Shown: positions 35,274 through 51,846, counted from the first letter of the stretch. The stretch: 64,000 bases of DNA from Sanguinoderma infundibulare (GCA_032821775.1 JAVLRN010000012.1:992001-1056000); one strand, 5' to 3'. The notes: generated from the letters alone by a model not told the origin. Numbers and translations: made by a program.

Positions 35274-35999
35274 AGGGCGAGCATGTACGGCGTGTAGGTC
35301 CTGCCTCTCAATAACTCGAACATCGTCTATTATGTGCAGTACAATCAAATTCCAACGTCGACGACGAGACCCAAACGAGACCGAGTTGAAGTGAAGTTGG
35401 ACGGTAGTGTCGAAAAAAGGCAAAATAGGCGAGTGACTGGTTGCCAAGGTTATGGTGGGCGGGCGAGACCTCGGTGTTGATCGAAGCACCTCCGAAGCTT
35501 CTTTCATCCAAAGGAACGCACCCACCGTGCGTCATGCTGCGGAGGCGCTCCCGGGGCGACTGCTGAGTATTCAGTTCCTGGACTATTCATAGTCGCGGGC
35601 GTGTGCGTGGAATGAGGGAGGTGCGAGGACAGAATGCGGTCGGTGGCGAGGGGCCATATAATAATCCCCATCTTAGCCAGCTTGGATGACGACTGACAGC
35701 TGTCTGGCATGACAGGGCAGCGTTGAAAACAAGCATTGCTGATGGAGGCCCACATGATGGGTGTTGGGGAGGACAAAGCGGACTGTGTGTGGGCGGCACG
35801 GCTTCCGAGTTTGTGCCTCGTTGACAACAATCATCCTTCACCAATATAAAGCAGACCGCGTGCAGCGCGCGCAAGGCATCTCCTCCTCCTCCTCCCCCTC
35901 TTCCTCACTCTCCTTTGCAAGGCCGGGCCCTTGTCCTTCCCTTCCCTTCTTAGTTTTTTTCTGTCAGGTTACAGCGCAGGCCGGTTCCCAGTGTTCATC
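35274..35999 (+). other. Promoter region of the aspartic protease
   Basis: 726 bp between the enoyl-CoA hydratase stop and the next ATG. A TATA box (tataaa, 35845-35850) is followed by a long C/T-rich leader up to the ATG at 36000. No gene is seen. Confidence 0.5.
35845..35850 (+). promoter_or_regulatory. TATA box of the aspartic protease gene
   Basis: TATAAA in caatataaagcag, 150 bp upstream of the ATG, followed by a CT-rich (tcctcctcctcctc) leader typical of highly expressed fungal genes. Confidence 0.5.
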
Positions 36000-37961
36000 A
36001 TGCAGCTCGCTCTCTCCTTCTCCGCTCTCCTCGCTGGCGTGCTTGTCATCCTCTCTGCCAACGACAATGGCGTTCAGGCCGCCCCCGCGAAACGTTCACG
36101 GACTGTCACGCTCCCTTTGACGCGTATCCACCAGAACCGCGGAGACGTTCACCCCCAGGTGGTACGTGCCCTCGCTGGAGTTGTTGTGTGCTAAGAATAG
36201 ATGCTCATCGTGTTCCTTCCCACCCCGTCCGCGTGCTCGATCACACAGCTCTTGCAACAGCACATCAACCGTAGCCAGCGCCGCCTCGCGCGCATGAGGG
36301 GCGTTGCGCCCCCGAGCAAGCGCGAGCTTGAGCAAAACCTCGCCAAGCGCCTGTTCATCCCGGCCGGCGGACGTCCCACCAGGGTTCAAGAGAAGCGGTT
36401 CAACCGCCCGGCTATTCATAGCTCTGTCTCCCTCATCGAGGATGATGACGATGCTGAGCTGAAGTCGCTGGTGCACGGAACTGGGCCACTCGCTGCCGCC
36501 AGGAAGGGCAAGGGCAAGGGCAAGGGTGCTGCTGCCGGCAACGCCAACAGCACCAGCACCGCGGCCGCAGGAAACAACTCTGCTGACCAGTCCAACATCA
36601 CGCCCGCCAACGCGCCGACTGGGAACAACTCGCTCGGGCTCTCGATCGAGTGAGTCGCTTCCCGCGTGCTGATTGGCCGCGATTGAGCTGGAATTCTAAT
36701 ATTGCGCCTCGCTTCCGCTTGCAGAGCGAACGATGTCGGTTACATCGCGACCATCCAGATGGGTACGCCCCCGCGCGACTTCAATATTCTCATGGACTCG
36801 GGCTCTGCGGATCTGTGGGTCGGTGCGGAGGGCTGTCAGTCCGAGTCGGGTGGCGACTGTGTACGTCTATTCTATCATCCAGTCCGGTTTACGGTGAGCC
36901 TGACAGACTCTTCACGTGTCTCCAGGGCAACCACCTATTCCTTGGCCCCCAAAGCTCCTCGACGTTCACGGACACGGGCAAGCAGTTCGAGGTTACGTAC
37001 GGAACGGGCAACGTCCAGGGCGATATCATCACGGACAACATCGTCGTCGCCGGCCTCGCCCTCAACGCCCACACGTTCGGCGTCGCGACCGCGGAGTCGG
37101 TCGACTTCTCAGCCAACACCGTGCCGTTCGATGGTCTCATGGGTCTCGCGCAGTCGGTGTGTATTTCTGGACTCCACCGACGCTCCCACTCCAATTTTAA
37201 CCCTGAACTAACCGCCGATCCTTTCCCACCCAGACCCTCTCGGAGCAGCAGGTCCTCACGCCCGTCGAGTCCCTCGCCCAAGCGGGCCTCATCGGCGACG
37301 CCATCACGTCCTTCAAGATCTCCCGCCTGGCGGACAACAAGAACGACGGCGAGATCACGTTCGGCGGCCTCGACGACACAAAGTTCGACCCGAACACGCT
37401 CGTCACCTTCGCCAACGCCGCCACCGGCCAGACCAACGGCTTCTGGGAGGGCGCCATGGACGCGGTCACCGTCGACGGCCAGGACACGGGCCTGACCGGC
37501 CGCACCGCCATCCTCGACACCGGCACCACGCTCATCGTCGCGCCGTCCGCCGACGCCGCGGCCGTGCACCAGCTCATCCAGGGCGCGCAGGACGACGGTC
37601 AGGGCGGGTTCCTCATCCCGTGCAACACCAACGCGTCCGTCGCGCTCACCTTCAACGGGCAGCAGTTCGCGATCGACACGCGCGACCTCGTCTTCGCGCA
37701 GGCGGACAACACCGGCACCACCTGCGTATCCGGCATCTCGTCCGGCCAAATCGTCGACGCCACGACGTGGCTGGTGCGTCCTCCTTTCTGCAGCAGTCGC
37801 TGCTGCTGCAGCTTCCATCCTGTTATTCGAGCGTTTGAACTGACATGCGTGTGTGTGTGTGTGTATGTGCGTTGCTGCAGGTCGGTGATGTGTTCCTGAA
37901 GAACGCGTACTTCTCGACGGACGTCACCAAGAACCAGATCTCGCTCGCGAAGCTCGTGTAA
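36000..37961 (+). CDS. Secreted pepsin-type aspartic protease (family A1)
   Basis: Preproprotein with a signal peptide (MQLALSFSALLAGVLVILSA), a long basic propeptide containing several Arg/Lys-rich stretches (QRRLARMRG, KRELEQNLAKRL), and a low-complexity linker with a KGKGKGKG run followed by a polar Ala/Asn/Ser tract. The catalytic lobes follow: YIATIQMGTPPRDFNILMDS with active-site DSG (the first D of the DTG/DSG pair), the flap-like VTYGTGNVQGD, and the second active site TAILDTGTTLIVAP. A disulfide pair is likely around CNTNAS and TTCVSG. The mature enzyme ends VGDVFLKNAYFSTDV followed by KNQISLAKLV. There are at least six exons with short introns; the last intron holds a (GT)n run. About 520 residues; propeptide and linker are long for the family. 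Extracellular nutrition is the likely role. Confidence 0.9.
37849..37864. repeat. (GT)n microsatellite in the last protease intron
   Basis: Eight uninterrupted GT units lie in the final intron of the aspartic protease. An (AC)n run follows at 38121-38134. Confidence 0.8.
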
Positions 37962-39983
37962 ACCGCTGGAGCTCCCTTGCTGCTTACTTTTGCTCTGCGC
38001 GTCACGGTTGGGGCGCCTGCTATCTCGGACATCGGTATATTTCTGGCTACGAATGGACTCGGACGGTGCTGCATGATGTTATCGGTGCTTCGCTACTTCA
38101 CCGCTTGCTGCCTGTAGGTTACACACACACACACCAGCGACGACGTGCGCATTGTATGCGCGTAACTTGCACAATGGAAATGCCTTAATGAAACTGATAG
38201 GATTCCCGGGAGGGCGGAAACGTCGAAACGTGTACGTACAGGCAAAAAACGTGCTGACGGTCGCCCGCCACAACCAGCGGATTCGGGCAACTCCCCTGTT
38301 GCGTACCCGCGATGACCACACGCACGCCCATTATTCGCCACCGAAGAGTTGCCCTGCGCGCCCCTCCAGGTCCTGTCAACGTATTCGGTGTGCGAACTTC
38401 GGCCCCGCCCGCCAGGATCGAGAAGTTGCCGCGGGTCCAGTCATTTCGCAAGCCATTCCAAAGAGCAACCGATATCAGGGTGGGGCAGGAGCACGCAGGC
38501 CCCGCGTCCGGAACTGGCCTGAGCTCGCCCCTCAGGCCTCAGCGCGGGGACGCACGGACCCTACCCTCCCACGGCCAGTACCATTCCTCGGGGCCTCGCT
38601 TGGTCACAAGGGGCGTGTTCTTTCGGGGTCTTCGCGCTGGGCGATTGAGCGTGCTGAGGCACGACCCTTTCTCGTCGCCGTCCCTCGCGTGGGGAGGGTC
38701 GCGAGCGAGGAAGGCGAGGACCGGGGACGCGGAAACTTGGGTCGACGGCAGCGCGGCGCGGGACGGAGCGGGCGGGCTTTATGGGGCTGGGCAGGTGGGC
38801 GCGCCGAGGTTGGGTAATTGCCATTTCGGGACGAGTGATGTCGATGGATGCTGGAGTCAGCGAGGCCCGTGTGGCGTATGAATTCCGGTGTGTCTGCGTT
38901 GGTCCGTGCTGTATGATCATTCATCACGCTGGCAAGGAGACACGGGGCCGGTCGAGCGACGCCGTGAGGTGCATCTGTCGCTGCAGCAAGGGGGAAGTAC
39001 ACAGGGATAAATCTGTAGACGAATGAACGGAGACGCACCTGGTCTGGTGGTCGTGCGATTCCACGAAGAACGAGGTCGGAACGGCCTGGACGCGGAAGCG
39101 TTTGGATTGCAGATCCGAGCTGCGGAAACCGGGAAAGTTGCAGGGCGGATCGATCCCGGGGCCGTCGCCATTCTGACCCTCAACGTAAGGTAGCCCCTGC
39201 CGTGGCTGCGAACACTGCGAGCTTTCCGCGCACGGACCAGCTCTGGGTGCTTGCCATCGTCGTTGCGCGACTCCGGTGGTGATTAGCCGACCCTTCCAGT
39301 TACTGTTAGGTACGCACGTTCCTCGGCATGGAGGCGGAGGTTTTGTTCCTTGAATGTTGGCAGTCGCCAGAGGCGCGCGCTGGCGCCGGGGAGGAGAGAC
39401 GTTGCTTCTATGTACACTCTTACTTAGTGGACGAACAAGAGACAAATACCGGAGCCTAGGCATAGATACAAGATGAGGCATTGAGTGGATGAGACGAGTC
39501 GAGGAGTGGCAGAGAAACAATAAGCAGTCGGATGGGTGTCGCGGTCAACGTCGGCAAGTGGCGGGGATGTCGGGGGTAGAAGATTGCATGGCCAAATGGA
39601 AATGAAGGTGGGCGGGGACGCGGGGGTGAAGAAGGATGACGGAGCCTGGAAGGGAAGAGACTCTGCTCGACGAAGGGGGAGGAAACCGATCAAAGGGGTA
39701 AAGGGAGGAGACCGGCACCCTTGAAGGGATAAATGGTGGAAGACTAAAGGGATGTTTGCACACTACTGCATGTTGTACATGGGGGATGATGATCTCCGAC
39801 GAAAATGAATGGCAAGACTCCGACTAATAGCGGACGGGATAGCGACCATGCGACGGCGATAGCAATACTGTATGTAGACGAGCGCGAGAGTATACAACGG
39901 CAGCATGGGCCAGTCCATATCGTATTGAACCGACACCTCTGATGAACCGAGATTGAGATCGAGAGAAAAGCAGGAGAGATCGT
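37962..39983. other. Intergenic region with a coding-like minus-strand segment
   Basis: About 2.0 kb. An (AC)7 run at 38121-38134 faces the (GT)8 run in the protease intron. On the minus strand about 39190-39040 encodes a striking polar segment (VEGQNGDGPGIDPPCNFP, then FRVQAVPTSFFVESHDHQ) that ends at a donor (gtgcgt) and is followed by an acceptor-like ctacag. A hydrophobic MASTQSWSVRGKLAVFA stretch lies just upstream but is one nucleotide out of frame with it. A small secreted-protein gene, perhaps decayed, is possible; I cannot name it. Confidence 0.3.
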
Positions 39984-41983
39984 TCAGTATTCGTGAGGGA
40001 TTTGTAGCGCGAAGTATGGGTGGTTAAGGGCCTCTTTGACCGTTATCCGTTGTGCGGGGTCAAATGTGAGCAGCTTCTTGACGAGGTCCAGAAAATGACG
40101 GTTGATAGGGTCGGTAGCAGGAATGATTTCCTGTCAACAGGAAACACAATCAGGTTGCGGGCATGTATACGGCATTTGTCAAGCTCACCTGTAGACTCCG
40201 GCATGCTCGTACTTCCTTCTTGCTCTGGCGCGACGCCTTGGGCTTTGGCCAGTCAAGTTTGCTCCCTTCCTTGAAGAATTCCGGTTTTGCTCGTGAACCG
40301 GAGCGTGCGAACCTATCTGGCATCTTGCCCATGACTTGCTCCATCATGGCCAGGTGCTCGAGGTTGTCGTGAGTCTGGAACAACGCGACTCCCGTGTAGA
40401 ACTCGACAAGGATGCAGCCGAGAGAGAAGACATCGCAAGGGTATGACCAACCAAGTCCTATGATGTACATAAGATGAGGGCTGTCCCGGTCAAGAGAGAG
40501 ACGCCACTAACCAAGAATGATCTCGGGAGCACGGTAATGCCGTGTTGACACAACACTCGAATGGTATTCGTCCTCGAAGGTTGCAGATCCAAAGTCGATG
40601 AGCCGAATATCCGTCGAGTGGAGTATTCGCTTGCCCCTTGTCGGCGCACCGCGCTAAGAATGCCAATGAGGGTCAACTTTGTGCGCATTCCGGACAACTT
40701 GGAAATATATCACCTTCGACGACGTAGGGACTTGGACTATTTGATAATCATTGTTTACCAATAAGATATTTTCGGGCTTCAGGTCGGTATGAATCAGGTG
40801 AAGTTCGTGAAGGACTAGGATAGCATATCGTCAGCTTATGGAAGCAGTTAGGCAGGTGGATGAGAGACGTACATGCTACACTGCCAAGAAGTTGCCTAGC
40901 AAAGGATTGTATGTGTTGACGTGGGAAGGGAGCGAAGTCGTTCTCCTTGAGGAAGTCGTATACGCACATGCCGAGCAGCTCGGACACCAAGCAAATGTGA
41001 TTGCGGTGGTCGAACCATGTAAGCAGGTGGATACATTTGCTAAAGCGCGCGTCAGCGTGCTGGATTCTCATGCAACAACAGGAAGCGTTCTCACTGCCGG
41101 TTGAGTGGGTCCCGTTCCTTCAGCTTCTGCAGCACCCGGACCTCGATTTTGCTTGCGTCGCGGTACTTGGGAATGGCACGAATGATCTTGATTGCAACCC
41201 GCGAGTTAGTTTCGGTGTCGATGGCTTCGACCACCTTTCCAAAAGTCCCTTGACCGAGGAGACGAACAGTACGGTCTACAGCCACGAAAGTGAATCACAT
41301 TAAACGTTGACAGTCGGGAGGGCGCCACTTACAACGCCTGTATATGATATCATCTGGAACGATGATATAGTGGCCCTCTTTGTCGTCGCAGGGGATTTGG
41401 TCCTTTGACGCCTGATACACACGATAGACAGATCAGCATTGCCCTAACAGGAGACGGGAGTACGCACATCGTCCGCAATGACGCCGCTACCACTCGCAAA
41501 CGACTTTGTGGGTGCGATAGCGTTTGGAATGCCGCCATTCGTAATCACTTTCTTGGAGATGGTGCCAGCGTCGTCTGCAGGATCCCGTTTGCGTTTCTTG
41601 GGGGCGGGAGCGACTGTGATCCCAGAGGACGTGCTTGCAGAAAGAGCCTGGGCCTCGGCAGCGGCTCTAGCCCGGGTACGGATTGGTGCGGAGTAGACCG
41701 GGGGTTGGTACGACGCAGAGTACATGGCAGTGTGGGTAGTCGCAGGGGAGACGGTAGAGGGTGGGGGTGTGTCGTCGATGACGATGACCTCGCGGACCTT
41801 GCCTGAGCTGTCGACCTCCTTGACCTCGCTGTACGTCACTGTGAACTGCTGTCGTTTCCGTTTGCGAGCCGTGATGGGGGGAGTGGGCATGGCGCCGATG
41901 TTGCTCGGTGGTGGTAGGCGATGCGACGGGTGCGAGTACTGGGAGAGCAGTGGTGGAGGGAGGGCGTGCACGGCGGCCTGCAT
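39984..41983 (-). CDS. LAMMER dual-specificity kinase (CLK/Kns1/Lkh1)
   Basis: Nuclear kinase of the CLK family, which phosphorylates SR splicing factors and, in yeasts, regulates TORC1 effectors and flocculation. The disordered N-terminus contains a basic KRKRQQF and PKKRKRD (nuclear localisation-like). The kinase domain follows: [13 protein letters not shown] glycine loop, VAIKII lysine, [30 protein letters not shown] catalytic loop (HTD instead of HRD, typical of CLKs), [28 protein letters not shown] activation end, and [11 protein letters not shown], the family-defining LAMMER motif. The C-lobe ends [18 protein letters not shown], then [13 protein letters not shown]. The start at 41983 and stop at 39984 enclose about 530 residues in eight or more exons. 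It is divergent from the MYST gene. Confidence 0.93.
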
Positions 41984-43195
41984 TTAGGGCGTATGTGCCG
42001 GAGGAGATGGTGGTTGGGAGAGAGGGGAGAGGGAGCTATCAAACTGATATAGCGCAGAGCAGTTTCGAGTGAGAGTGTCGCTGCCCACGGCCGTCCTTAT
42101 TTGTTGTTTGGTTCGACCGAGCCACGCCCTTCAGCCACTCTTACCCAAACCGCGCTTGCTCACCCCGTCCCCGCCCCCGTCCCCCTCCTTCCGCCTCTTT
42201 TTTGCCCACGCGTTCCCTTCCTCGCCCCTTGGGCCCCCCGCTCTGCTTTCCCGCGAAATTTCCCTTTCTTTCTCTGTGGTCTACAGCCCTCCTCTGTGCC
42301 CCGAGCGACGGGCGCCAATACTATCGACCGGGGTGTCCCCGGCAAGCCCATGCAGACACCCTTCACTCGTCGTGGCAATCGACACAAAACGACAGATATA
42401 CACTGCTACGGTTACTGTGTGTGCGTGTGATCAAGCCACCACCTCAACTCGAATCCGGAGCAAGCTGAAGCAAGCTATGGAGGCTCAGTAAGCTCTTGGC
42501 GCTTGCGGTCCCGACTCTGGACCCCGGAACCGCGTGCTCCCTTCAAGTGCACAGCCCATCTGGAGCCCATCTGCCCAGGCAGCTCTTTGTGCACCGGCAG
42601 GCGGCCTTCAGACGGGTGCGGGCGTGCACAAGACAAGCGATGTCACCTTGAACACTACTTGCCAGATGTACCCAAGAGTTTCAGGCTTTTAAGTATCACT
42701 AGAGAGGCTGGGAGTCCTCGCTTGACGTAGAACTGCACACGATGAGCTCTCTCGGAAGCGGGTGTGCCATCTCAGTCAACGCAAGTGGTCACATCATGTG
42801 CGTGCGACTGAACACAACGACCGTTGCGTTCCCGTCTCCGAGGTCGGGAATGCGATTCGGAGAGCCGAGCAGGACTAGGACCCCGAGAACAGGACGGCGA
42901 GATTAGGGTCAGGGTTGGCTTGCGTGAAGTTGGACCGAACGCTGCCTGCTCGTCGAATGGCCTCATTCTCTCGTCGTTAGTGCCAGTGGAACAAGTGGCA
43001 GGCCGCCGCCGAGCCCTGAGCAAGACTTCGAACGGAGAGCGAGTTCAGCAATCTCCGCGGCAGTTACAATTCCACCCCACATCACCAAACAAAGCGCTAC
43101 CGTAAACAACTTGTCCACTGTCGACGACGGCGACCTCCTCCATCCTCGCGCTCTGCACCATCCCCGCTCCTACCACCGTCCTACCGTCGCTCACG
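41984..43195. other. Divergent regulatory region, LAMMER kinase / MYST acetyltransferase
   Basis: 1.2 kb between two divergent start codons. It contains long C/T-rich tracts near 42150-42300. No independent gene or RNA was recognised; short open frames on the plus strand are low-complexity. Confidence 0.5.
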
Positions 43196-47327
<4,132 letters not shown>

Positions 47328-48532
47328 TGTGATCCTTCCTCGGTGTGTGTGTACTACGTTATGTTCTACGTACTGAAAGACTGCGCTGTAGGAGTGTGTA
47401 TCATATATGCTGCTTTATTCGTTTCACGTTGGCATCATTGCGTACCCCGGATAGGGGAGTGTTCTGGGTTGTGATGCCAATTGTCCCGGACACTGCAAAG
47501 ACCACACTCGACCATTGTCTCTACCTTCCAGGGAATGAATTAGTGCATAGGTTACGTTAAATTGCTCCCAATGCAAGCGAAAAAGTCCTTCTGCATGTCC
47601 CGTGAGTGTCTTTCAGTACGTCGTAATCAGTGTAACATGATACTGCTTTTCCTTCAGGAAGCGTCGGATGACTACTGTCTCTCGGACGGCTCTTGATGGG
47701 GTGAAGGCATCCAAATACACATAAAGCCTCCCGTCCGACCACGATGTCGCGCAACATCAAACATCAAACCCGTGCATCATAGACCCGTCATTGTTCTACC
47801 TCGCGTCCGCAGCCCAAGTCGCCCGAAAGAAGAGCGACTTCGTCGTAAGGAGTACCGTCTACCCACTGCCTGCTCAATCAGCGCTTCGGCCGAGTCGATC
47901 GGATATCTTTGCCATCAAGGCCCTGCTAGAAGGCAGCCCAAGTGCGTTGGCGTCAATGAAAGTTGATGATTCGAACTACTTCCTTCTTTCGACGATACTC
48001 GTCCGGGAAGTGGATGAAGGTCAAATATCGAGTCTCGAATCCGCTGCAGAACGCAACGAGGACAATGTTACGGCACCTGTCGAGGAGTCGTCTGTCAGCC
48101 ATGACAGTGGGTCACCTATCTTCTACTTCGCACCTTCTGTTCGCTGACTTTACGAGACCGCGCGAGCTCATGTTCATGGAGGCAACTGTCGAACATGCGA
48201 ATCCTCACGGGTACTGTTTCTGGCGATTTCGTCGTTTTTGGGGATGCCGAAGTGACCTTCTAGCCACACCGTCATCGAGAGTGACTCTCCAGTGAGTACT
48301 ATGTATAACGACTTCTATTGAAGCAACAACTCAATGTCGCCATGCCAGGAAGTCACTCTCTGGTGGATCCATCGCTGCCTGCTCACCTCGCTCTTCTCAC
48401 AACGCACGGCAGCCACGTTTGATCACAACCTCGCCTTCATTCTCAACCCCTAATACGTCGATCATCTAGTACACCTTCCTACCCACCCAAGACCCAGCAC
48501 ACCCGCCCGCCTCTCCTGCTTCGCAACCCGCC
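47328..48532. other. Intergenic region, MYST gene to CHORD-like gene
   Basis: About 1.2 kb between two convergent genes. A plus-strand open frame (47791-48147, 118 codons) shows some amphipathic composition (SDIFAIKALLEGSPSALAS) but no start context, splice pattern or motif that I recognise. It may be a decayed gene. Confidence 0.35.
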
Positions 48533-50037
48533 TCAATCGACCCTCGCACGCTTCATGCCTCGCGGGCCCTCGCCGGGTACATGCTTGCCCATCACGCACC
48601 CCGCGTACGTTCCATTCACGCCGCAGCATGTCCACACGAACTTCGACGCGAACTGAATCGCGTGGGCGGCGGTGCGCACCGGCTCCCACGCGGATTCTTG
48701 GCCCTCCTGGAACGCGCCGGGAATGGGCTCAACGACCCCTGTGTGCGTTTACCGGGGTCAGTCGGCGAGCCCGGTGAGGAAGCTATGTGAAGACAAGACA
48801 TACCGGAATGATACCTGCACTCCCCGTGGACGGGCTCCTTCGCCACGTCGAATTCCCGCTTGCACTTCACACAGGTGGCCCAGCGCGGGCCCGCAAGCTC
48901 CGACGGACCTGGCGTTGACGTTGGAGCCGTCTGGACCGATGTAAGCTGGCCCCCCGTCGTGACTGGAGCGGGTGCTGCCATCGGACGCGCCGCGATCTGC
49001 TGGTGGGGAGGCCTCGGTGCTGCTTGAACTTGAAGTGGTCCGGGCGCGGGAGCGTGCCCATATTGCAGCGCAAGGCCGCGCTCGACGAGGCCCTGCGGTG
49101 GACAATCGAAGTATCCGGTGGAGGGATACTGCAAGCCCGCAACATACGGCAACGCGGCATAACTTGCCCGCGTCTGCATGCCGTGCGCCGCAGTTCCGGC
49201 AGACGCGGCTGGTACTAGACGCAGTGAAGGGTGCGCCGCGGCGGGGTTGACAGGCACAGCGACGTTGGAGGTCGCCTGGCGTGCGACACTCAGCGGCACG
49301 ACGCGGCGGTCGTTTATTCCAGGTGGCAGACGTCCCTGTTGCACATACGGCTGGAGCTGAGCGTGCGGCTGGTGCGCATACTGCGACGGCGTGGGCTGCG
49401 AACGCGGGTCCGTCTGGTAAACTGGGACCCCATAGTACACAGCCGCTGGCTGGTTGGGTTGCGAACGAACGAGAGGACCCGGATAGACCTGTCCTCTGAA
49501 CTGGAACGCCTGCAGGCTGCTGGGATTCGTCAAACCTGCAGGGGCAGCATCCACTGGTTGTTGAGGGTGGATGTGACCAGCGTGCTGTGGTCGACGTCGA
49601 GCCACCACTTCACGTCCCGGCGGCGGCGACGGCGTACGGTGACCAGGACGTCCGTTGGCCGCCCGTCTGGCCTCGATGTGCGCAAGGCACATTTGAAAAA
49701 TGCCCTCTGGGATATCATTCGCGAGCGATGCCAGCGCCTCGAAGGCCACGCGGAGGTGCTCTTCGGGGGCGCTTGCGATCGCGACCAAGAGCTCTCGGCG
49801 AGACATTGGTGAGAGGAGGTGCGGTGTGTCGAGCGGTTCGTCGGCATTCGAAGAATCGAGCTCCTCGTATTCGTCGGAAGAGTCTTCTTCGGATTCGAGG
49901 GTACCGGGGTCGTAGATGACCACCTCGGAGCTCCTGTGGTGGTTAGGATCTGCCTGGCGATCCATGCGCGAGTCGCGGGACTGGGGATCTTCTGTTTCGC
50001 TGAGGGCACCGTAGAGCGAGCTGTCGCAGTTGTTCAT
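48533..50037 (-). CDS. Orphan protein with a C-terminal CHORD-like Cys/His module
   Basis: A disordered Pro/Gln/Ala-rich protein (about 480 residues, two exons). The N-terminal part is acidic (TLESEEDSSDEYEELDSS), followed by a possible helical segment (SRRELLVAIASAPEE), then a long Pro/Gln-rich middle. The C-terminus is the only ordered part: CVKCKREFDVAKEPVHGECRYH, an intron (donor gtatgtcttg, acceptor acacag), then WTCCGVNGTYAGCVMGKHVP. The C-x2-C, C-x2-H, W-x-CC and G-C-x(5)-H spacing resembles CHORD zinc modules and related fungal Cys/His ends. The start at 50037 (MNNCDSSLYG) is chosen; an upstream in-frame ATG at 50142 adds 35 residues. Function is not known; scaffolding or ubiquitin-related roles would be guesses. 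Confidence 0.65.
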
Positions 50038-50867
50038 GGTGGGTGGAACACAGTTCGCGAGGAAGACAGAAGAGATGAGAGAGATGTTGACCTTTGCGAG
50101 CACGAACGACTCGGTATTTGAAGGCCATCGCTCTTTGTTCAAGTGTGCAAGCTCATGGCGCGGAAACTCCGCGAGCTTTCATGGCGTGGAGAACTGATTG
50201 CCGTAACGAGAGTACTCCCTGAGTACTCCTGCAGAATTTGGGAGCTACGCAATGTCTGTGTATCCTTCCCAGTTTGAAGAACAAAGAGACGGACCAAGAC
50301 ATTACATCAGTGGCGCACACGTGTTACGAGAATTCGTGATGCTCACGCCTCCTTCCCGATGCTTGAGTCCAAAGGTTAAGTGAGGATTTGACGAGGGCCC
50401 CGACAGGTTCACAGGTGACGGTCTCGCTTGCCTGCTATACTCACTGTTGAAATGCTGAAAATCAATGGTGGAAGTCGTAAGACAGGAAGGATGGCGCGGG
50501 AGGCTGATTGAGCGCCCGGCCTGGCAATGCACACGGAATTGCCGAGTTGCTCACAATGCACGGCCGAGGCCGCTCTGGTGCAAGCGAATCGCAAGCTATC
50601 AAGCTTATTGGAAAGAACAATTGATTGCAAGACTAGCTTTGTGCTGGAGCTGCTTTGCACTTTCTTTGCCCTCGCAGTGGCTGTTCAGATCTACAGATCC
50701 CGCCTGGACGGTCGCGCCGTGCCGCAACTCGCACCAGCCCGGAAAAGCTTTAAAAGCGCAGTCACGCTCGACCCCCCAACTTGCAAGTTGCTCTTCCACC
50801 CAGCCTACCCAACCGACCCTGCTCACTGGCATCCACCCCACCCACCGTACCACATCTGCACATCACG
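50038..50867. other. Divergent intergenic region
   Basis: 830 bp between the CHORD-like gene and the orphan gene at 50868. It contains a TATA-like tttaaaag near 50748 and no recognised gene. Confidence 0.45.
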
Positions 50868-51386
50868 ATGTCTTCTACAGACCAAGGCGACACCCAAAGC
50901 ATTGCCCTTTCCGAGAGCTCAACTGAGCGGAAGGTCGAGGCCCACCGTCCCCGCGAGTCCGGTGGGGTAGATCCAAGCCCTACCCGCAAACCCACGCATA
51001 CTCCGACACAACCCGACGACGACGACGACGACGACGGATTCGACGAGTATATGGAGAATGTCTATCTGTTCTGCAACTTTCCCAACACTGACTGGTACAC
51101 AGTCCACCCGTGGCCAGTGGACGAGGCGTTTAATGCAAAGCTCTCGTACATATGGAGCCTGCGGACCACACGTCTTATGCGAGAGGCGTTTGTGGCCTTC
51201 ATAGATAGCCTCCCTCAAATTCCCGAAGAGATCCAGTGGATGACAAGTTACCCCTCCAAGACCAGAAAGATCTCATGTCAACGCTGTTTTTGGTCTCCGA
51301 CTCCTCATTCCCACCCCCCCGATCCATTGTCGCCGGCACAGAAGTCTGGGGAGGGCGTTCGGGAGGATGGCGCTGTTGTAGAATAG
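50868..51386 (+). CDS. Orphan acidic protein
   Basis: An open frame of 172 codons starting MSSTDQGDTQSIALSESS. It contains an encoded (GAC)n repeat giving an Asp run, then an ordered-looking segment with many aromatics (DEYMENVYLFCNFPNTDW, then VHPWPVDEAFNAKLSYIWSL) and a helical LMREAFVAFIDSLPQIPEE. After about residue 130 the sequence becomes low-complexity and basic, so a splice site near there may give a different end. No family is recognised. The aromatic-rich central block is the best evidence that this is a real protein. Confidence 0.45.
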   Translation: MSSTDQGDTQSIALSESSTERKVEAHRPRESGGVDPSPTRKPTHTPTQPDDDDDDDGFDEYMENVYLFCNFPNTDWYTVHPWPVDEAFNAKLSYIWSLRTTRLMREAFVAFIDSLPQIPEEIQWMTSYPSKTRKISCQRCFWSPTPHSHPPDPLSPAQKSGEGVREDGAVVE

Positions 51387-51846
51387 AACGACGGTCCTGG
51401 GACAGGTACGGCTTCACAACTTTTGTCCAACCGAAGGCATGCTCAATGGCTCCAGTTCTTCAGGATACGGTATTCGCAGTATTGAACTCCCGCGTGTTTG
51501 CCTTAATATGCTTCTGTCGTGTCAACTGTCATGTCAACTTGCTCGTCACTACTCCCCCCCAATGTATTTTAGTACAGTTCTATGAAAAATACTGTTTTTA
51601 AATTTTGTTCCTAGTCGGAGAGGCAAACTGTGGACATAGTATTCCGCTTTACTGTAGTGAGCTCGGGTAAGAACTCGCTCTGGTTCTTGTGTCCGGACCA
51701 TTTAAATTTGGGAACGCCGTCCTGGACTTCCGTTACCCGCGGAGTCCGGGCCGGCGAGGGCTTGCCGGATTCAGCCAGCGTGGGGATGTTGAGCAGACTT
51801 GGCACTCTCTGAACGATTCCACTCTTCGTCCGCGACGACCATCAGC
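51387..51846. other. Intergenic region upstream of the DUF1295 gene
   Basis: 460 bp with no recognised feature; AT-rich near 51540-51605, consistent with a 3' flank. Confidence 0.4.

Noticed and set aside
36889..37818. 309-codon minus-strand open frame
   Set aside because: It lies antisense to the well-supported aspartic protease exons; GC-rich coding sequence often opens the opposite strand.
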